Both the position numbers and the translations under genes were made by a program. Under the pieces are notes generated by a model. The model was not told where the DNA came from, did no database searches, and saw only the letters and a program-made list of their open reading frames with translations. DNA of 64,000 bases, from the NCBI RefSeq assembly GCF_033439725.1, contig NW_026944390.1, positions 992,001-1,056,000 of the forward strand, read 5' to 3'. This stretch comes from Neurospora tetraspora. Lineage: Eukaryota > Ascomycota > Sordariomycetes > Sordariales > Sordariaceae. Positions 24,990 through 37,884 of the stretch are shown here, piece by piece (positions within the stretch are counted from its first letter, which is position 1; each line of letters opens with the position of its first letter).

Positions 24990-26500
24990 AGAATTTAATT
25001 TACCTAAGATAATTAATTTCCCTACTTGTTAACGGCTAGAACGGCCAGAACCACTAAGGCTACTTAATTACCTCCATTCTCATAAATTAAATAACGGTCA
25101 ACGAATAGCAGCAATACAATCGCAACGCTCGCGTTCGAAACGCTCCTTCTCAAAATAATCGCATTTAATATAACTCTTCTCTTTATAGAAGAAATATCTA
25201 CCTTTATTAAATAATCGAATAATTGCTTTATAATTATTATTTTAACATACGGCGCCTCCGCCTCCTCTACTAGTAAAGTTAATAGTAAAGCTAAAGCCAA
25301 AGCCCTTATTACTGCTATCAAAATTATTATTCTTATTAATTTTAAAAGCAATTTGATTCTTGTCGGCGATAATCTTTAATACTTATCCAAAACCGGAGCA
25401 ATCTATATAATAAAATTCAAAGGAAATAGAATAATTACAATCCTTCGCCCCCATTTATTTCTTATACTCAATTAAAAAGCGTTAAAATAATTTACGCTTC
25501 TACTCGGTCTTAAAACGTTAATACTCGCCAACTATCCGAATAAATTTATTCTTAAAAAAATCGAAATTATTATTATTTTTTATCTTCAATTTAATAAAAT
25601 TCTAAAGCGTATTCTCCTCCTAATTCAAGTGATAGTACTAGCGCTATAAATAGATTATAAAACCGGAATAAATCTTAATTTAATCCGGGTAAATTTCGTA
25701 TAAATATAATATTAAATCGCGGTAAACGTAGTTAACTAAGCAACTCTTAACGTATAGAAACTTATCGCAATCGGTTAAATAGTAATCAACATTAATTTCG
25801 AATTTATTTTAAATGAAATTATACTAATCTTCGAAGGGAATATCGTCTTCTTTATCCTAATTATAATATTTAATAAAACCGGCTTATTTAATACTACAAT
25901 AGTAGGAACTAAAATTAAAATATTCTCCGTTATCGAGGTCAATTTCGGGGAGTAAAATCAAAAAGCAAGTAGAAGCCCTAACGGGAACCTCGCTAACGTC
26001 CTTCTTAATATTAGAAAGTACCATTTTTTTAACCTTTCCTTTATTTTTATTCTTAATTACTCCTTTACTAATATTTAAATTAACAATATAATCTTTTAAT
26101 CCTTCAATAATATCTTCCTTTTTTTATAAAGGAATCTTTTAATTATTAAATTATAGCGGAGGTAATAACACTATAAAAGTCCGCCAAAACAGGGACCTAA
26201 TTATAAATAATCTTAAATTTAACGTTTAAATAGAAAATAAAGTAATAAAATGCCAATACTTACTCCTTCTATACTATACTTATAATACATAATAATTTAA
26301 ATTCTTAAAATATAATTTAAAAGTCTCTACAATATAATTCAACGAATTTTTCCTCAATTAAATAATTAAAAAACGGGAGGTTCGAAAGTAATAGTATTTA
26401 AAAAAGAATATTAAAGATAGAATCGTATATAAATAATTTAATAAATTCTTCCATTTTTACTTTAAATCGTCAATAACTTTATACCGAATTATTCGAATAT
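24990..26500 (-). other. Retroelement gag-like region of copy 1 (fossil)
   Basis: This part aligns with 37.8-39.3 kb of copy 2, including a trace of a zinc-knuckle-like tail around 25.1-25.3 kb. It is a broken fossil. Confidence 0.5.
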
Positions 26501-26535
26501 CAAAAATTCTAATATCTTCGACCGCCTAAATAATT

Positions 26536-27544
26536 GAAGCCCACATGCCTTTAAGAGACTCGATGTCCGGGGCCTAAAAGTGTCATGGTTCTCCACACCA
26601 GAGGTCGTGGGTCTATGGGCCCCACATCAAAGCGCGGAAGTCGCGGCGATTCTGTCTATTATAGGTTAGAATGTAAAAAAAAAATACCCGTTTTAGTAAC
26701 CCCAAAAGGGAAATTCTAGCGCTAAGTAAGATATAGTTTCAATAATAATTCAAAAAGGCTATGAAATATCTTGTAATTGAGACCGCTCTCGAACTATCGC
26801 GTGTATTAAGATATAATTAGATGTAAAAGTTCCGCCTTTTTTTTCTAATTATCTTGATATCTTCGGCTATTCGTATATCCCTAGGGTAGTTGAGAAAATA
26901 ACCTTTTAGTAATTTTGGTTATTAATGCAACCATTATTCCAAATACGACTATCGTATCCAAATGACCAAGTTCCTAAATAACCAAGTTCCTAAAACGATT
27001 ACAATTAATACTACTCTCCAACTATTGAGTGTATCAACACGCAACTAGGTGCAAAATGTTCGCCTTGAAAATTTGATCATTTTGGTACTTCAAATAGGTG
27101 GTGTATTGCTTTAATCGTTGAGAAAAGTAGTTGAGAAAGGTAATTTTTAGTTGCAACCCAAATACGACCGTAGTTCTCAATGATTAAATCCCCAAATAAC
27201 TAAGTCCCCAAATAATTAAATCCCTAAATAACTAAGTCCCCAAATGATTAAATCCCTAAAATAATTAAGTCTTTTAATGATTAAATCCCTTAACCCTAAA
27301 AATGACTAAATCTTCGAAAATGACTAAGTTCTCGAAAATGACTAAGTCCCGAGAGGGATTGGGAGCGATAAGAAGGATTGGGAGCGATAAGGGGGATTGA
27401 GTTTCTTGTCCGTGAGGCCGGCTTTGGATTAGCCGTACGGGAGCCGGGCCGGGGGGTGGCCGGGAAAAGTGGACTTACCGGAGCAATGTGGATTCGTGGG
27501 CGCTTCACTGTCTCTCCTGGGATTTGGCTCCGTCCTAGGGGAAG
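26536..27544. mobile_element. About 1-kb inserted segment in copy 1, origin unknown
   Basis: The sister copy is continuous across the matching site (about 39,340-39,350), whereas copy 1 carries about 1 kb of mixed composition here. Contents in order: a GC-rich start (26,545-26,655), two diverged tandem copies of a roughly 200-bp unit (about 26,790-26,990 and 27,010-27,200), a 16-bp minisatellite, and a GC-rich end (27,360-27,540). I see no terminal inverted repeat, target duplication or coding region. Boundaries are good to about 15 bp. Confidence 0.55.
27184..27355. repeat. 16-bp minisatellite
   Basis: About ten tandem units alternate TAAATCCCCAAATAAC and TAAGTCCCCAAATAAT, later drifting to forms with TCGAAAATGAC. 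After it comes a short repeat of GGATTGGGAGCGATAAG (27,356-27,395). Confidence 0.8.
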
Positions 27545-28152
27545 ACTATTTTATATTAATCAAATAGGTCGAAAAACAACTCCGAGTCCTTATTATTATC
27601 TTCCTAGTTTATTATTACATTAACTAATACCTCGTCGAATAATTTCAACTAATAATATATATAATATAGAGATTTCTTATAGAAAATCGTAAACTTACCG
27701 TAAAAATATTCCTCATTTAAATAAAAACTATTATAATACTCCTTATTAAATTATATAGCTTTATACGCATTATCATTAATAATAAGGTTAATAGGCTTAT
27801 ACTTATCGCTAATAGCGACCTTCTTCTTAAATTTTAATTTTATAACTATATCCTCCTCTTACTTAAAATTAGGATTTAGAAAACCAGAACCTCCTTCTCC
27901 GTCGCCATCTCCGCCCTCCTTACCGAAGAAGTCGTTATCCAAAATATCCTCGTCGTAACAATCGTCATTATAATTCTCAATCTACTTAATACCTTTATAA
28001 TTACCGGCGCTATTACGTATTTAATAGGGTAGTACTATCGTATAATTATTATAAATATTCGGTACTTTAAATTCTTATAATAAATCTTTCTAACTTCGTT
28101 TTTAATTTAGGATTTAATTTTCCTAAGTAATTATTAAATTAATCTAAAATAA

Positions 28153-28531
28153 TACAAAGGCACAATATAAATAAATCAAAGGCAAAGCTAAAATTCTATT
28201 TATAATAAAAGATTTCAAATAAAGAAAAAAAGAAAGGAAGAGAACTAAGTACAAAGATACAAACTTAAATAAATACCCTAATCGCACAAGCGACAGCGGG
28301 ACCCATATATAGGTCGCTATTAACTAATCTCTTTACTCGTATCCCCTTCACCTACAGGACAAACCCTATACATACTAGAATCTACCCTACAACTAGTCTT
28401 AATATAGCCAATTAAATAGTTTACATCCCCTAAACCGTACTATACCTAGAATCCTCTATATACCTCATTCTAATAATCTTATAAACTACTTCGTATATAG
28501 TACCCAAATCTAGTCTGCCAGCGCCGTCACA
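28153..28531 (-). repeat. 5' LTR of copy 1
   Basis: 379 bp, ending GCGCCGTCACA. It is followed by AATAG, the same 5 bases that precede the other LTR. Confidence 0.85.
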
Positions 28532-31500
28532 AATAGTTCGTCTACTTCGATATCTAACCCTACCCTATTATTCGAATCAATTAGAATCTACGTCTACACT
28601 TATTAATTCTATTATATTTAATATATACGATATTCTATAACGAACGTCGATTTATATCTTTATTAATTGGATTACCAGCTTAATCGCCACCAGGATTGAG
28701 AGGATTGGAAATATTAAATATAGCCGCCGTATCATCCAATAACGCTTCGACCGGGTCGACAATAAGAGACGAATCGATAGCGGGATTTATAGGACTAGCG
28801 GGGTCTAAATCGTCATTATCAAAATCATCATCAGAATCATTATCAAAATCATTATCAAAATCATCATCAGAATTATCAAGGTCATCGGAATCGTCGCCAG
28901 GGGGGTCTCCTTATAATTAACTTGAGCCGCCTAATTAGGGACGCTATAGCGGGCGCTAACTATTATCGTCGTCGTTATAAAATCTCTTAATAGCTGCAGC
29001 TTTATACTTAGCTATAGTATATATACCCCTAAACTTCGCAATTCGACCTATAACTACAATTCCGAATAGAAGTATCGCAATACAACAAATTCGCGTCGGT
29101 ACTAAAAAGGTCGGGTAGATAATCGAATTTAATTAACATACCGTAATTTCCTCGACGAATAATAGTAGGGTAAAAGAACGGAATTAAAAACCAATAATAC
29201 AATTTATATTACCAGATCAATTAAAGAATATCTCCAATTATATAATAATATTAATATATATTAATAAGCTAATTAAATACTTCAATTAATTAAATATAAA
29301 TAAAAGGATATCGATTTATAAGAATAATAATAATAGACGGATAATATCGACCGCGGAGTAGAACTTGAACTTTCAATACGTTACTACAAATTAAATACCT
29401 ATCCCGCTACTATTACCGCCGCAATTAAATATTATAGAAGGATTCGACAGAAGGAGCAACCGCACTATTACCGCTATAAGCTCCGTAATAATCGCATTTA
29501 TAATTAGAAGTATAAATAAATTTATTTAAGTAGAATAGTTAAATAGATATTTATAGTACAATTAAATACCAGTATAACTCGCGTATTATAAATAATGCAA
29601 TTCTAAACCAATATTTAAATAACGAATTTACTTAGTAAACTAATTCGAATAAACCGGCCGTAAATATCGATAATATAAGCCAACGAGACTCGGAATTATA
29701 TAACTTCAAATTAACTAAAATCTAATCAAAAAAGGGGATAAAATTCAATTAATAATAAAATTGTAGCTAAAAACCGGAGCCGGAACGGACACTAAAAACT
29801 ATATACCCAATTACATCACGCTAACTAACTTAAACTATAGAAAGCAAATAATTATCGTCTATATTATCTATATTATTATTATCATTTATATCGTTTATAT
29901 TGTTATCCTTATCCTTATTTTTATTTTTATCGTTATTGTCGGAGGCGGAGGCGGAAGTAAAAAGGGTATAGAAAAAAGAGGGAAGAAAAAGAAAAAAGAA
30001 ATGGGGGTAAGGGGGGGGTATTAAAAATCCGCGCTAGGAGGCTAACGTCTAATCTTCGTACGAACTATTAAATATATCCAATTAATACTTATTTTACCAT
30101 ATCCAATATTCATATTAAAAATTATTCACATCGATAATAATTAATAATTTACTTAGATTAAGTTTAATTTATTTATTACTCTTCCGCTTAGGGCTCGATT
30201 ACTTACGGCCTAAACGCAAAAATAAAACTTTAAAATAATGAAAAGTAACCTCAGCGAATTTTAATTATATATTAATATTAATACTATTCTTACTTTTCCT
30301 AACATATACCTATTCAAAACTTACCCAACTTCTTAACGAAATTATCCTAATAACTTATAGCTACCAACCGCCTATTCTTATTATAATATTCGGGAAGAAT
30401 CTTAACCTCCTAGCAATCCTACTCTTTGATACGAATATATAATATAACCTTATATGCTAGTAAATTGAATATTTCTAAAAATATTATATTAATGCTTATA
30501 CGAAATACCACTTACTAAATAATAAAAATTAACCTTCGATATAGAATTTACTTAAAGAGCGGGAATTAATATAATCCACCCAGTTATATATTAAATAAAA
30601 ACCTTAAAACAAATCTTGTAAGAAAATATTTTATCGGTACAATTACAGATATAATGCTTATTATTAAATATAACGTCGGGGTTTAAAAATACTTAATATT
30701 TAGGGCAATCGGCCTAAGTACGAATAATAATTTAAATCGGCTAATTAAATAAATATAATAATAAATAAAAAAGATATTAATAATATTTTTCGTTTCTTAC
30801 CTCTATTTTATTTAAAGTTTACTATTTAACGTTCTTTTGGGCGTCTATTAGGACTTTCTTAATCTTTATTATACTCCGTAGAGTAAGGATTAATACTTAA
30901 ATAAATACTATTAATAAATTAATTATATATTTTCATTAGTAAAAATTATAAATAATATATTATACTATATTAATTTATATTTCCCTCATATTATAAGAGA
31001 TAGCCATAGAATAAAAAGATTTACTATACAGACTTATCCTTCAATTTATTAACCTTCGCTCAATTATGATTAATAATTTCGTTAATAGCTATTTAATCTT
31101 ACAAGTCCGAAAAATTATTATAGCCGCGAATCAAAGCTTTTACCCCCTTCTTCGCGTACCTTTTACCCTTACGGGCCTATATACTAATTTACGAAGCCAA
31201 AAACTCCATTCGTCCGCCTTAATTATAATATAAATTAATTATATTATCCTACTATATACTAAACCGTAATATTTATTAACGTAGATTATATTATAGAAGT
31301 ATATTAATTAGAATTTACTACAAAAAACGATTCCTCTAACTTCTTCTCGCTAGGCCAACCCCTAAATATAGCAACCTTCTTACCCTTAGCCTTCTTACCC
31401 CCAGCCTTACCTCCAACCTTGCCCCTAGCTTTACTATTATCCTCTTCCTCCTCCTCTACCTCCTTAATATCCCCCTTCTCTTCCTCTATCCCCTCTATCT

Positions 31501-32112
31501 TAATACTAGCCTTAATAACTTCCTTCTTATAATCGTCGAACCATTTATCGAACTCGACACTATCTTACTCCAACTTCTTCCCCTATTTTTCATTCTTTTT
31601 TTTCTAACGAACATAGTATACCCTCCTTTTATCTAGTATTATATCCTTTGTATTCTTCTTCTCCTTCTTCTTCTCCTTCTTCTTCTCCTTCTTCTTCCCC
31701 TTCTTCTTCTCCTTCTTCTCATCCTTCTTCTTATTATCCTCTTCATCCTCCTTCTCATCCTCCTTCTTATCCTTCTTCTCCTCCACCTTCTTATCCTCCT
31801 TCTTATCCTCCTTCTTACCCTAATGAATAGGAAAATTATTATTATCCGAATCGCCATTCCCACTATCATCATCCGCCAAATCAACCATCTTTAGTATTTT
31901 AGCCTTTTTACCCTTACCCTTACCCTTACCATTACTATTACCCTTACCCTTCTTAGTAGCACTACAAATATTATCTTTAATATTTTCGAACTCTTTACCA
32001 ATTTTATCAATTTTATCCGCCTAACGAAACATCTCCTACTCCGCTTCCTAGCGTACTTTTTTATAATAATTAAAATTTTAATATATTATTTATCCCCCAA
32101 CCCTAATCTATA
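28532..32112. other. Unassigned RIP-like sequence between the two LTR copies
   Basis: No intact gene is seen. Recognisable pieces are a low-complexity stretch at 28,690-28,920 with GAT-type repeats (Asp-rich on the minus strand), a purine-rich tract (29,940-30,030), and a pyrimidine tract at 31,646-31,825 (Lys/Glu-rich on the minus strand) followed by (TTACCC)n-like words at 31,905-31,955. These are probably remains of other transposons, but no family can be assigned. Confidence 0.5.
31646..31825. repeat. Pyrimidine tract with 9-12-bp TTCTTCTCC repeats
   Basis: About 180 bp of almost pure C/T on the plus strand, built from TTCTTCTCC-like units. Open frames across it on both strands are by-products of the composition. 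Confidence 0.8.
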
Positions 32113-32503
32113 TATAAGGGCACAATATAGGTAAATCGAAGGCAAAACTAAAATTCCATTTATAACAAAAGATTTTAAATAGGGAAAAGAAAAGAGAAAG
32201 AGAACTAAGTATAAGCGTACAGACCCAAATAAATACCCTAATCGCACAAGCGACAACGGGGCCCACATACGGATCGCTAATAACTAATCTCTTCATTTGT
32301 ATCTTTTTTACTTATAGGATAAACCCCTATACGTACCAAGATCCACCCTATAACCAATTTTAATATAACCAATTAAATAATTCGCATCCCCTAATCTATG
32401 CTATACCTAAAACCTCTATATATCTCATTCTAACAACTTTATAAACCACTTCGTATATAGTATCCAAACCCAATCCTAAACTCAATGTACCAACGCCGTT
32501 ATA
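32113..32503 (-). repeat. 3' LTR of copy 2
   Basis: 391 bp, sharing with the LTR at 40040-40430 a 12-bp segment that both LTRs of copy 1 lack. Confidence 0.85.
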
Positions 32504-33164
32504 TAACCCCCCCCCCCTATATAAAAAAGTCGTCCGCGAATCTTACTAAATAATTATACAGAACTAGAACATTATAAACCGTATTTATTTCTTCCTTATA
32601 ATATATCGTAAACGCCTCAATCCCTCTACCTCGGAGTATTTATCATCTTTGTACTACTCCGTATCCTCGTTAAACCAATTTATTAATTATTAGAGCGAGC
32701 CCGAAGCATCCGGATTAATTTCATAAAAGTCCTAAAACGCCTTCAATATATATTTAAAATCGGAAGCGGGATACCACTCCGGATCGGGGTCCCAACCTCT
32801 CCAATCTACTTAATAAAAGAATTTCCCATTAATTACTTTAGAAACCGTAACTTTATTAACTTCCTATTCGGAATTACCGTTTTCGTCTATATTAACCGGA
32901 CCGAAGCACTCGAATTCCTATCTAGGGAACGGGTTATTATTATATTTCTATAAGAAATCTATATAGAAAATATTAATACCCGTCTAATTCTCTAATAACT
33001 CTAAATAATAAAAATACCCTACTTTTTTAATAATCTTATAATAATTATAAATATTAAAGAAATCGAACTTATTACTAAATTGAATAATCGTAAACTAAAG
33101 CCTGTTAATAATAATAACCTTATTTCTTAATTTCAAATTAAACTCCCTCCTCTTTTTATTTGAC

Positions 33165-33953
33165 AAACTCTATTCGCACGAGGATAAAACTCTATTCACA
33201 CGGGGATGAAAATTTAATATAAGGTATAACTCGGCCAAACCTAGAGGTATCACACTAATAGTAGTATCGAATTACTTATTAAATTTTGATAGATTTTACT
33301 ATATAGGCACCCGCTTCAACAACCTAAGAACTACAAAGATATTTTTAGTCCTAACTTTTAATTCTTAAATTAACTATTTTCTAACACTAAAATCTATAAG
33401 TAATTCTAAGTAACACTACGGAGGTTAGAGCTATGAAACCAAAACTAGTATCTTTGGAATCGTAGATTTTGAATAGACTTTACATTCTTAAAGTACACTA
33501 ACAAGCACCCTTATTATAGTCTCAAATTCCAAAAATACTAAAAATCCAAATTTTCTTTAAATAATTAATAATTAAAATTATTCTTTCCTTTTAAAAACAA
33601 CTATAAATAAAAGGTATAAAGGGGTTATATTTAGTATAAAGATTGAAAAATAACGGGAATTCCAATACTACTCTTGTAGCATGAATTTGCACCCTTCCTA
33701 AAAATTTCAAACTTTAGACTTTGAAATTACAATATAAAATAATAAAACACATAGTAGAAAATAATGCTTTTTTTGATTATATAGGCCACGAGGTATGTAC
33801 GCTTATGGGTTAGGGTTTGTAAAATGTAGAAAAGATTAATAAAAAATCCAAGCCCTTATACGAACCCTAATACTTTCTATTTACAGCGAGATACTAAATT
33901 TTCAATTTCGGTCCCCGTGCGAATAGAGTTTTATCCCCGTGCGAATAGAGTTT
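33165..33953. mobile_element. 789-bp non-autonomous TIR element inserted in LTR copy 2
   Basis: The ends are 50-bp inverted repeats (33165-33214 and 33904-33953), matching at about 45 of 50 positions. Each contains two direct copies of AACTCTATTCGCACGGGG-like sequence. The interior has no recognisable ORF. Copy 1 lacks it at the matching site (near 20,350). Flanking bases CTCTTTTTATTTGAC and CTCTTTTATTTAC look like an imperfect target duplication of about 12 bp. This fits a non-autonomous DNA transposon (MITE-like) of unknown superfamily. Confidence 0.75.
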
Positions 33954-34515
33954 CTCTTTTATTTACTTACGCTACTTATTACTCCTACGCCTTTAATATT
34001 ATCTCCCGGGTATACTCGACGTACCTTTAAATATATTAAACGTATTTCTATACCTATTCCCGAATTAATTACTCTATTTATAGGATATTAGAATTTTAAA
34101 TACGAGCCTCCTAATTAAAGGGCAATCTTATTAGGTATTCAAATATAATCTCGTAAGGAAATAAACCTACACTATCTTAAGGTAAACTATTCTATATTAT
34201 ATTTAGGGCGGGAATAACCTTAGACCAATCGTCTTAATAATAATTGATAAATAACCGAAAATATTGATTAATATAAATATTTATAACCTCTACCTAACCT
34301 ACCGTTTAACTATATTCCGTAATAGCTAACTTCTATTTAATTTTAATTAATTTGAACATTTCGTTTATAAACACGAATATAAATTATAATCCTCAATCGG
34401 AAATTACTTTTTTTAATATACTATAAATATAATATAATCCCTCGTAATATATGCGAACAATATTACAAACTATAATATTTTCCGTATATAGGGTAACCTA
34501 AAAGGATTTCGATAA

Positions 34516-34716
34516 TTAATCGACTATTACTAACGCATTATCGAAACCGTATTTATCCCTCGGCATCTTTTTAAAGTCTATAATAATGAACGTCCACTTT
34601 TTAACGGGCGGGGGAATCGGGTATAATAAGCTAGGCGTTTTATTTTTAAGGACTTTACTAACTTTATACACTATATAATTCTTAACAAAACGATCGATAT
34701 CTCTAATTATACGCAA
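34516..34716 (-). other. Integrase-like trace of copy 2 (fossil)
   Basis: A short stretch on the minus strand keeps the spacing typical of the zinc-binding and early catalytic part of Ty3/gypsy integrases. It is a fossil fragment. Confidence 0.65.
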
Positions 34717-37700
34717 CTACTAATATTATATTTTAAAAACTACGCGGGTCTTATTTCTTCCGGGGTAAACTATAATCAACGTCGACTAAATTTTATCAAT
34801 AATACGCGTACGTAAATTATCGGATTCGGGAATAATTGGGCAATTTTAATATATTAGGAATCTATTAATTAATATTATAAAATTAGGGTTTAAACCGTAA
34901 ATACAAACGTAATACTCTTTTAAAGACTTATCCTCTTAATTAACTTTTATAAGTATATCTACTAATTCGTATCCTTCTAATTCTACGGGGTTCAATTCTA
35001 TACTCTCCTTATCCAATATTATAATCGGAATTAACTCCTTTACAAATCCTTTATCTATTAAAATCGAAGCGATCGCAAATACTTCAACGCCTCCTTCCTC
35101 TACAAATTTAAATATTTAAAGCGTACAATACACGTTCTTCTTATCTCTCTAAATCTTAAAATCCTCAGACTTACAGGACAACGCGTTTTTAACTACGTTT
35201 TTAATACCTAATCGATAAATAATTTCAAAATAATACTAGGAAAGGAACTCGGCCTAGCTAATTTACCGAAAATTAAAGAATTATTTAATACTAAAGTATT
35301 CCAACGCTTAATAGTCCGTAATAGTTATAAACGGCTTATTTTATTAGAAGCCGACGAATTCGGGTCGTCATATTTCAAGGGATAATTCTTTATTATAGAT
35401 AGAATAATTATACTCCGCACCCTATATAATTTCCAAAAAAAAGGCTATTAAATACTATTCTTCAATATCTTTTTATAGTTGGGATAAGACTCCCGCTAGG
35501 ACTCTATCGCTAATATTTATTTCTACTCTCGTTTCAATATTATAACGAAAATATTTTAAAAGCGGGGCTTTTACGAATAATCGCTTAAACTCCTTAAAAG
35601 CAATCTAATATTTATCGGTCTACGTAAAGACTTCTCCTTTCTAAATTAAATTTGTAAATAATTGTACTATATATTTATAATTTTTAATAAATTTACAATA
35701 GAAATTATACAAATTTAAAAAAGACTATACTTTTCTCAAATTCGAAGGGATAACCTATTCTTTAACAATCTCCGCCTTCTCTAAATCGACGGAGACGCCG
35801 TCTCGTTCTATAATAAATCACATGAATTTAATTTTTATAATATAGAATTCGTATTTCTTAAAGTCTACCTATAAACCAGCCTCCTTCAATCGTCGAAAGA
35901 CCTTTTAAACGTAATTCCAATGATCTTTTAGAATATCCGAATAAATTAAAATATCGTCGATATAAGCTATATAGAAATCGCTTAAGTATTTTCCCAAAAT
36001 TAAATTAATAAAACTCTAGAAATTAGCTAATCTATTAATAAAGCCAAATAGTAATACTTTATATTTAAATACTCTTATACCCGTATAGAAAGTAATTAAC
36101 TCTTGGTCCTTTAATATTATATAAATATAGTAGAACGCCTATTATATATCAATCTTCGTAAATTATTATATTTTAACTACCTTAATAAAAGTCTCTTCAA
36201 TTAATAGTAATGAATATCGGTCTTTACGGGTAATAACGTTAAATTTCCAATAGTCCACGTAAAAACGAAAGCTACTATCTACTTTCTTTATAAATAAGAC
36301 GGGCGCAGCCTATAAGGACGAACTTACTTCTATAAATCCTTTCGATAAATTTTCCAAAATATATTTTTATACGGCCTCCAATTCATCGAAAAACATCTTA
36401 TATAGAAAGCTATATCCAAATTCTTTTAATCGATAACCCTCGTCGAATTCGATTTTATAATTATAAAGCCGGTATTCAAATAAAATATTTGAATTATACT
36501 TACTCAAAACTTCAATCTCGTTATAATATTCAGAAGGAATGATTCGAAAGGCCTCATCGCAAAACTCCTTTTCATTACGAAGGAATAGTTCCCAAGCGGG
36601 ATTATTAATAATTCGTTTCTATTAAATAAATTAATCGATTTCGAAAATACTAATTAAATAAATAATCCAATTATCTTTTTTAGTAGAATATATAAAAAGA
36701 TTTCCATCCAATACGCACATCTAAATAAAACAATACTTATACCAACCTATACTATTACGCCTTAATTAATAGGTACCTTAAATATCCGATCCCTATTTCT
36801 CTTCGACAGATTATTCTCAATAACGGAATTATAATTCAGGTTCTAGAAATAATACTATAAAATAAATAAATTAACCAAATTACGTTCAATCTTATTTAAA
36901 GAATCGGTTTTTTTAAAAAATCATAATAAAATTCTAAAATAAATAACGCGGTCGCGCGTAACCAAACTCGCTATTATCGTCCCGGGTATACTAAAAATCA
37001 ATAGGTATAATAAGGACCATTTTAAATTCCAAATCTCTTATTACCTCCAACTCTATAATCTACTTCTCAATCTCCTTTTAGTATTATCGGGCTTCGCAGT
37101 AATATTAATCTTAGGCTTCGAAATTTATCTCCTTCTTATAATAATTAGAAAATATTTAATCAATTAAAATAGGGGTTATATAAATACATCCGCTAATAAG
37201 CTGGAGAATAATATAACTACTATTCTTACCGTCCGTTCGTCGTTTATCTTCTTAATCTATTAATAAATCGCAGTAATTTATATCTTTTTAATAGGCGGGG
37301 TTCACCTTATTAACAACAATATCTTAAACCTCAAAGTATTTCAACCAATCGGGGTCTAATTTCTATTCCAGGGGAAAGAATAAACGCCGATTTAGACAAT
37401 CTACCCAAATATCATAAAAAGTCGAACCATTTCCGGCCGACAATAATATCGTACGCTATATTAATTATAATAAAGCAATCAGACAAAGTAATTCAATTCT
37501 AAATCTTTAAAGCGGTTTTAATAACCTCTTTAATACTTGAATTCATTTTTCCTTAATAATCGCTAATTCTTCGAATTAAAAAGTTACTCGTAAATTCCAC
37601 TAATAATCGTTTTTTAAATCTTTTAATCAAAGCGGTACTAATAAATAAATAACCGTTTACTCCTATATTAATTAAAATATTAAATATAAATAAAAATTCC

Positions 37701-37884
37701 CCTCCTAAGAAGGGTAATAAATTAAATTCCTCCTTTCTTTATATTTCTATTTATCCCTTTTTTATTATTCTGTAACCGATACCTCCCCTAGGAAAGGAAT
37801 TCAATTTACTTAATGTAATTAATTTCCCTATTCGTTAGCGGCTAGAATAACTAGAGTAATTAAAACTATCTAATTACCTCCGGT

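Larger units (their letters stand above)
19349..28531 (-). mobile_element. LTR retrotransposon fossil, Ty3/gypsy type, copy 1
   Basis: The element has a 379-bp LTR at each end (19349-19727 and 28153-28531) and is flanked by the 5-bp duplication AATAG (19344-19348 and 28532-28536). A purine-rich tract lies just inside the left LTR on the minus strand (about 19728-19740), so the element reads right to left: gag-like region around 26.4-25.0 kb, then reverse transcriptase and integrase regions between about 23 and 20.5 kb, placed by similarity to copy 2. It is thoroughly broken by RIP-like mutation, with very many breaks, and is old. Two later insertions (23566-24302 and about 26536-27544) sit inside it. 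Without them it is about 7.4 kb. Confidence 0.85.

Noticed and set aside
31604-31884. Lys/Glu-rich and Arg/Ile-rich frames on both strands
   Set aside because: They are translations of a pyrimidine tract and exist only because of its composition.
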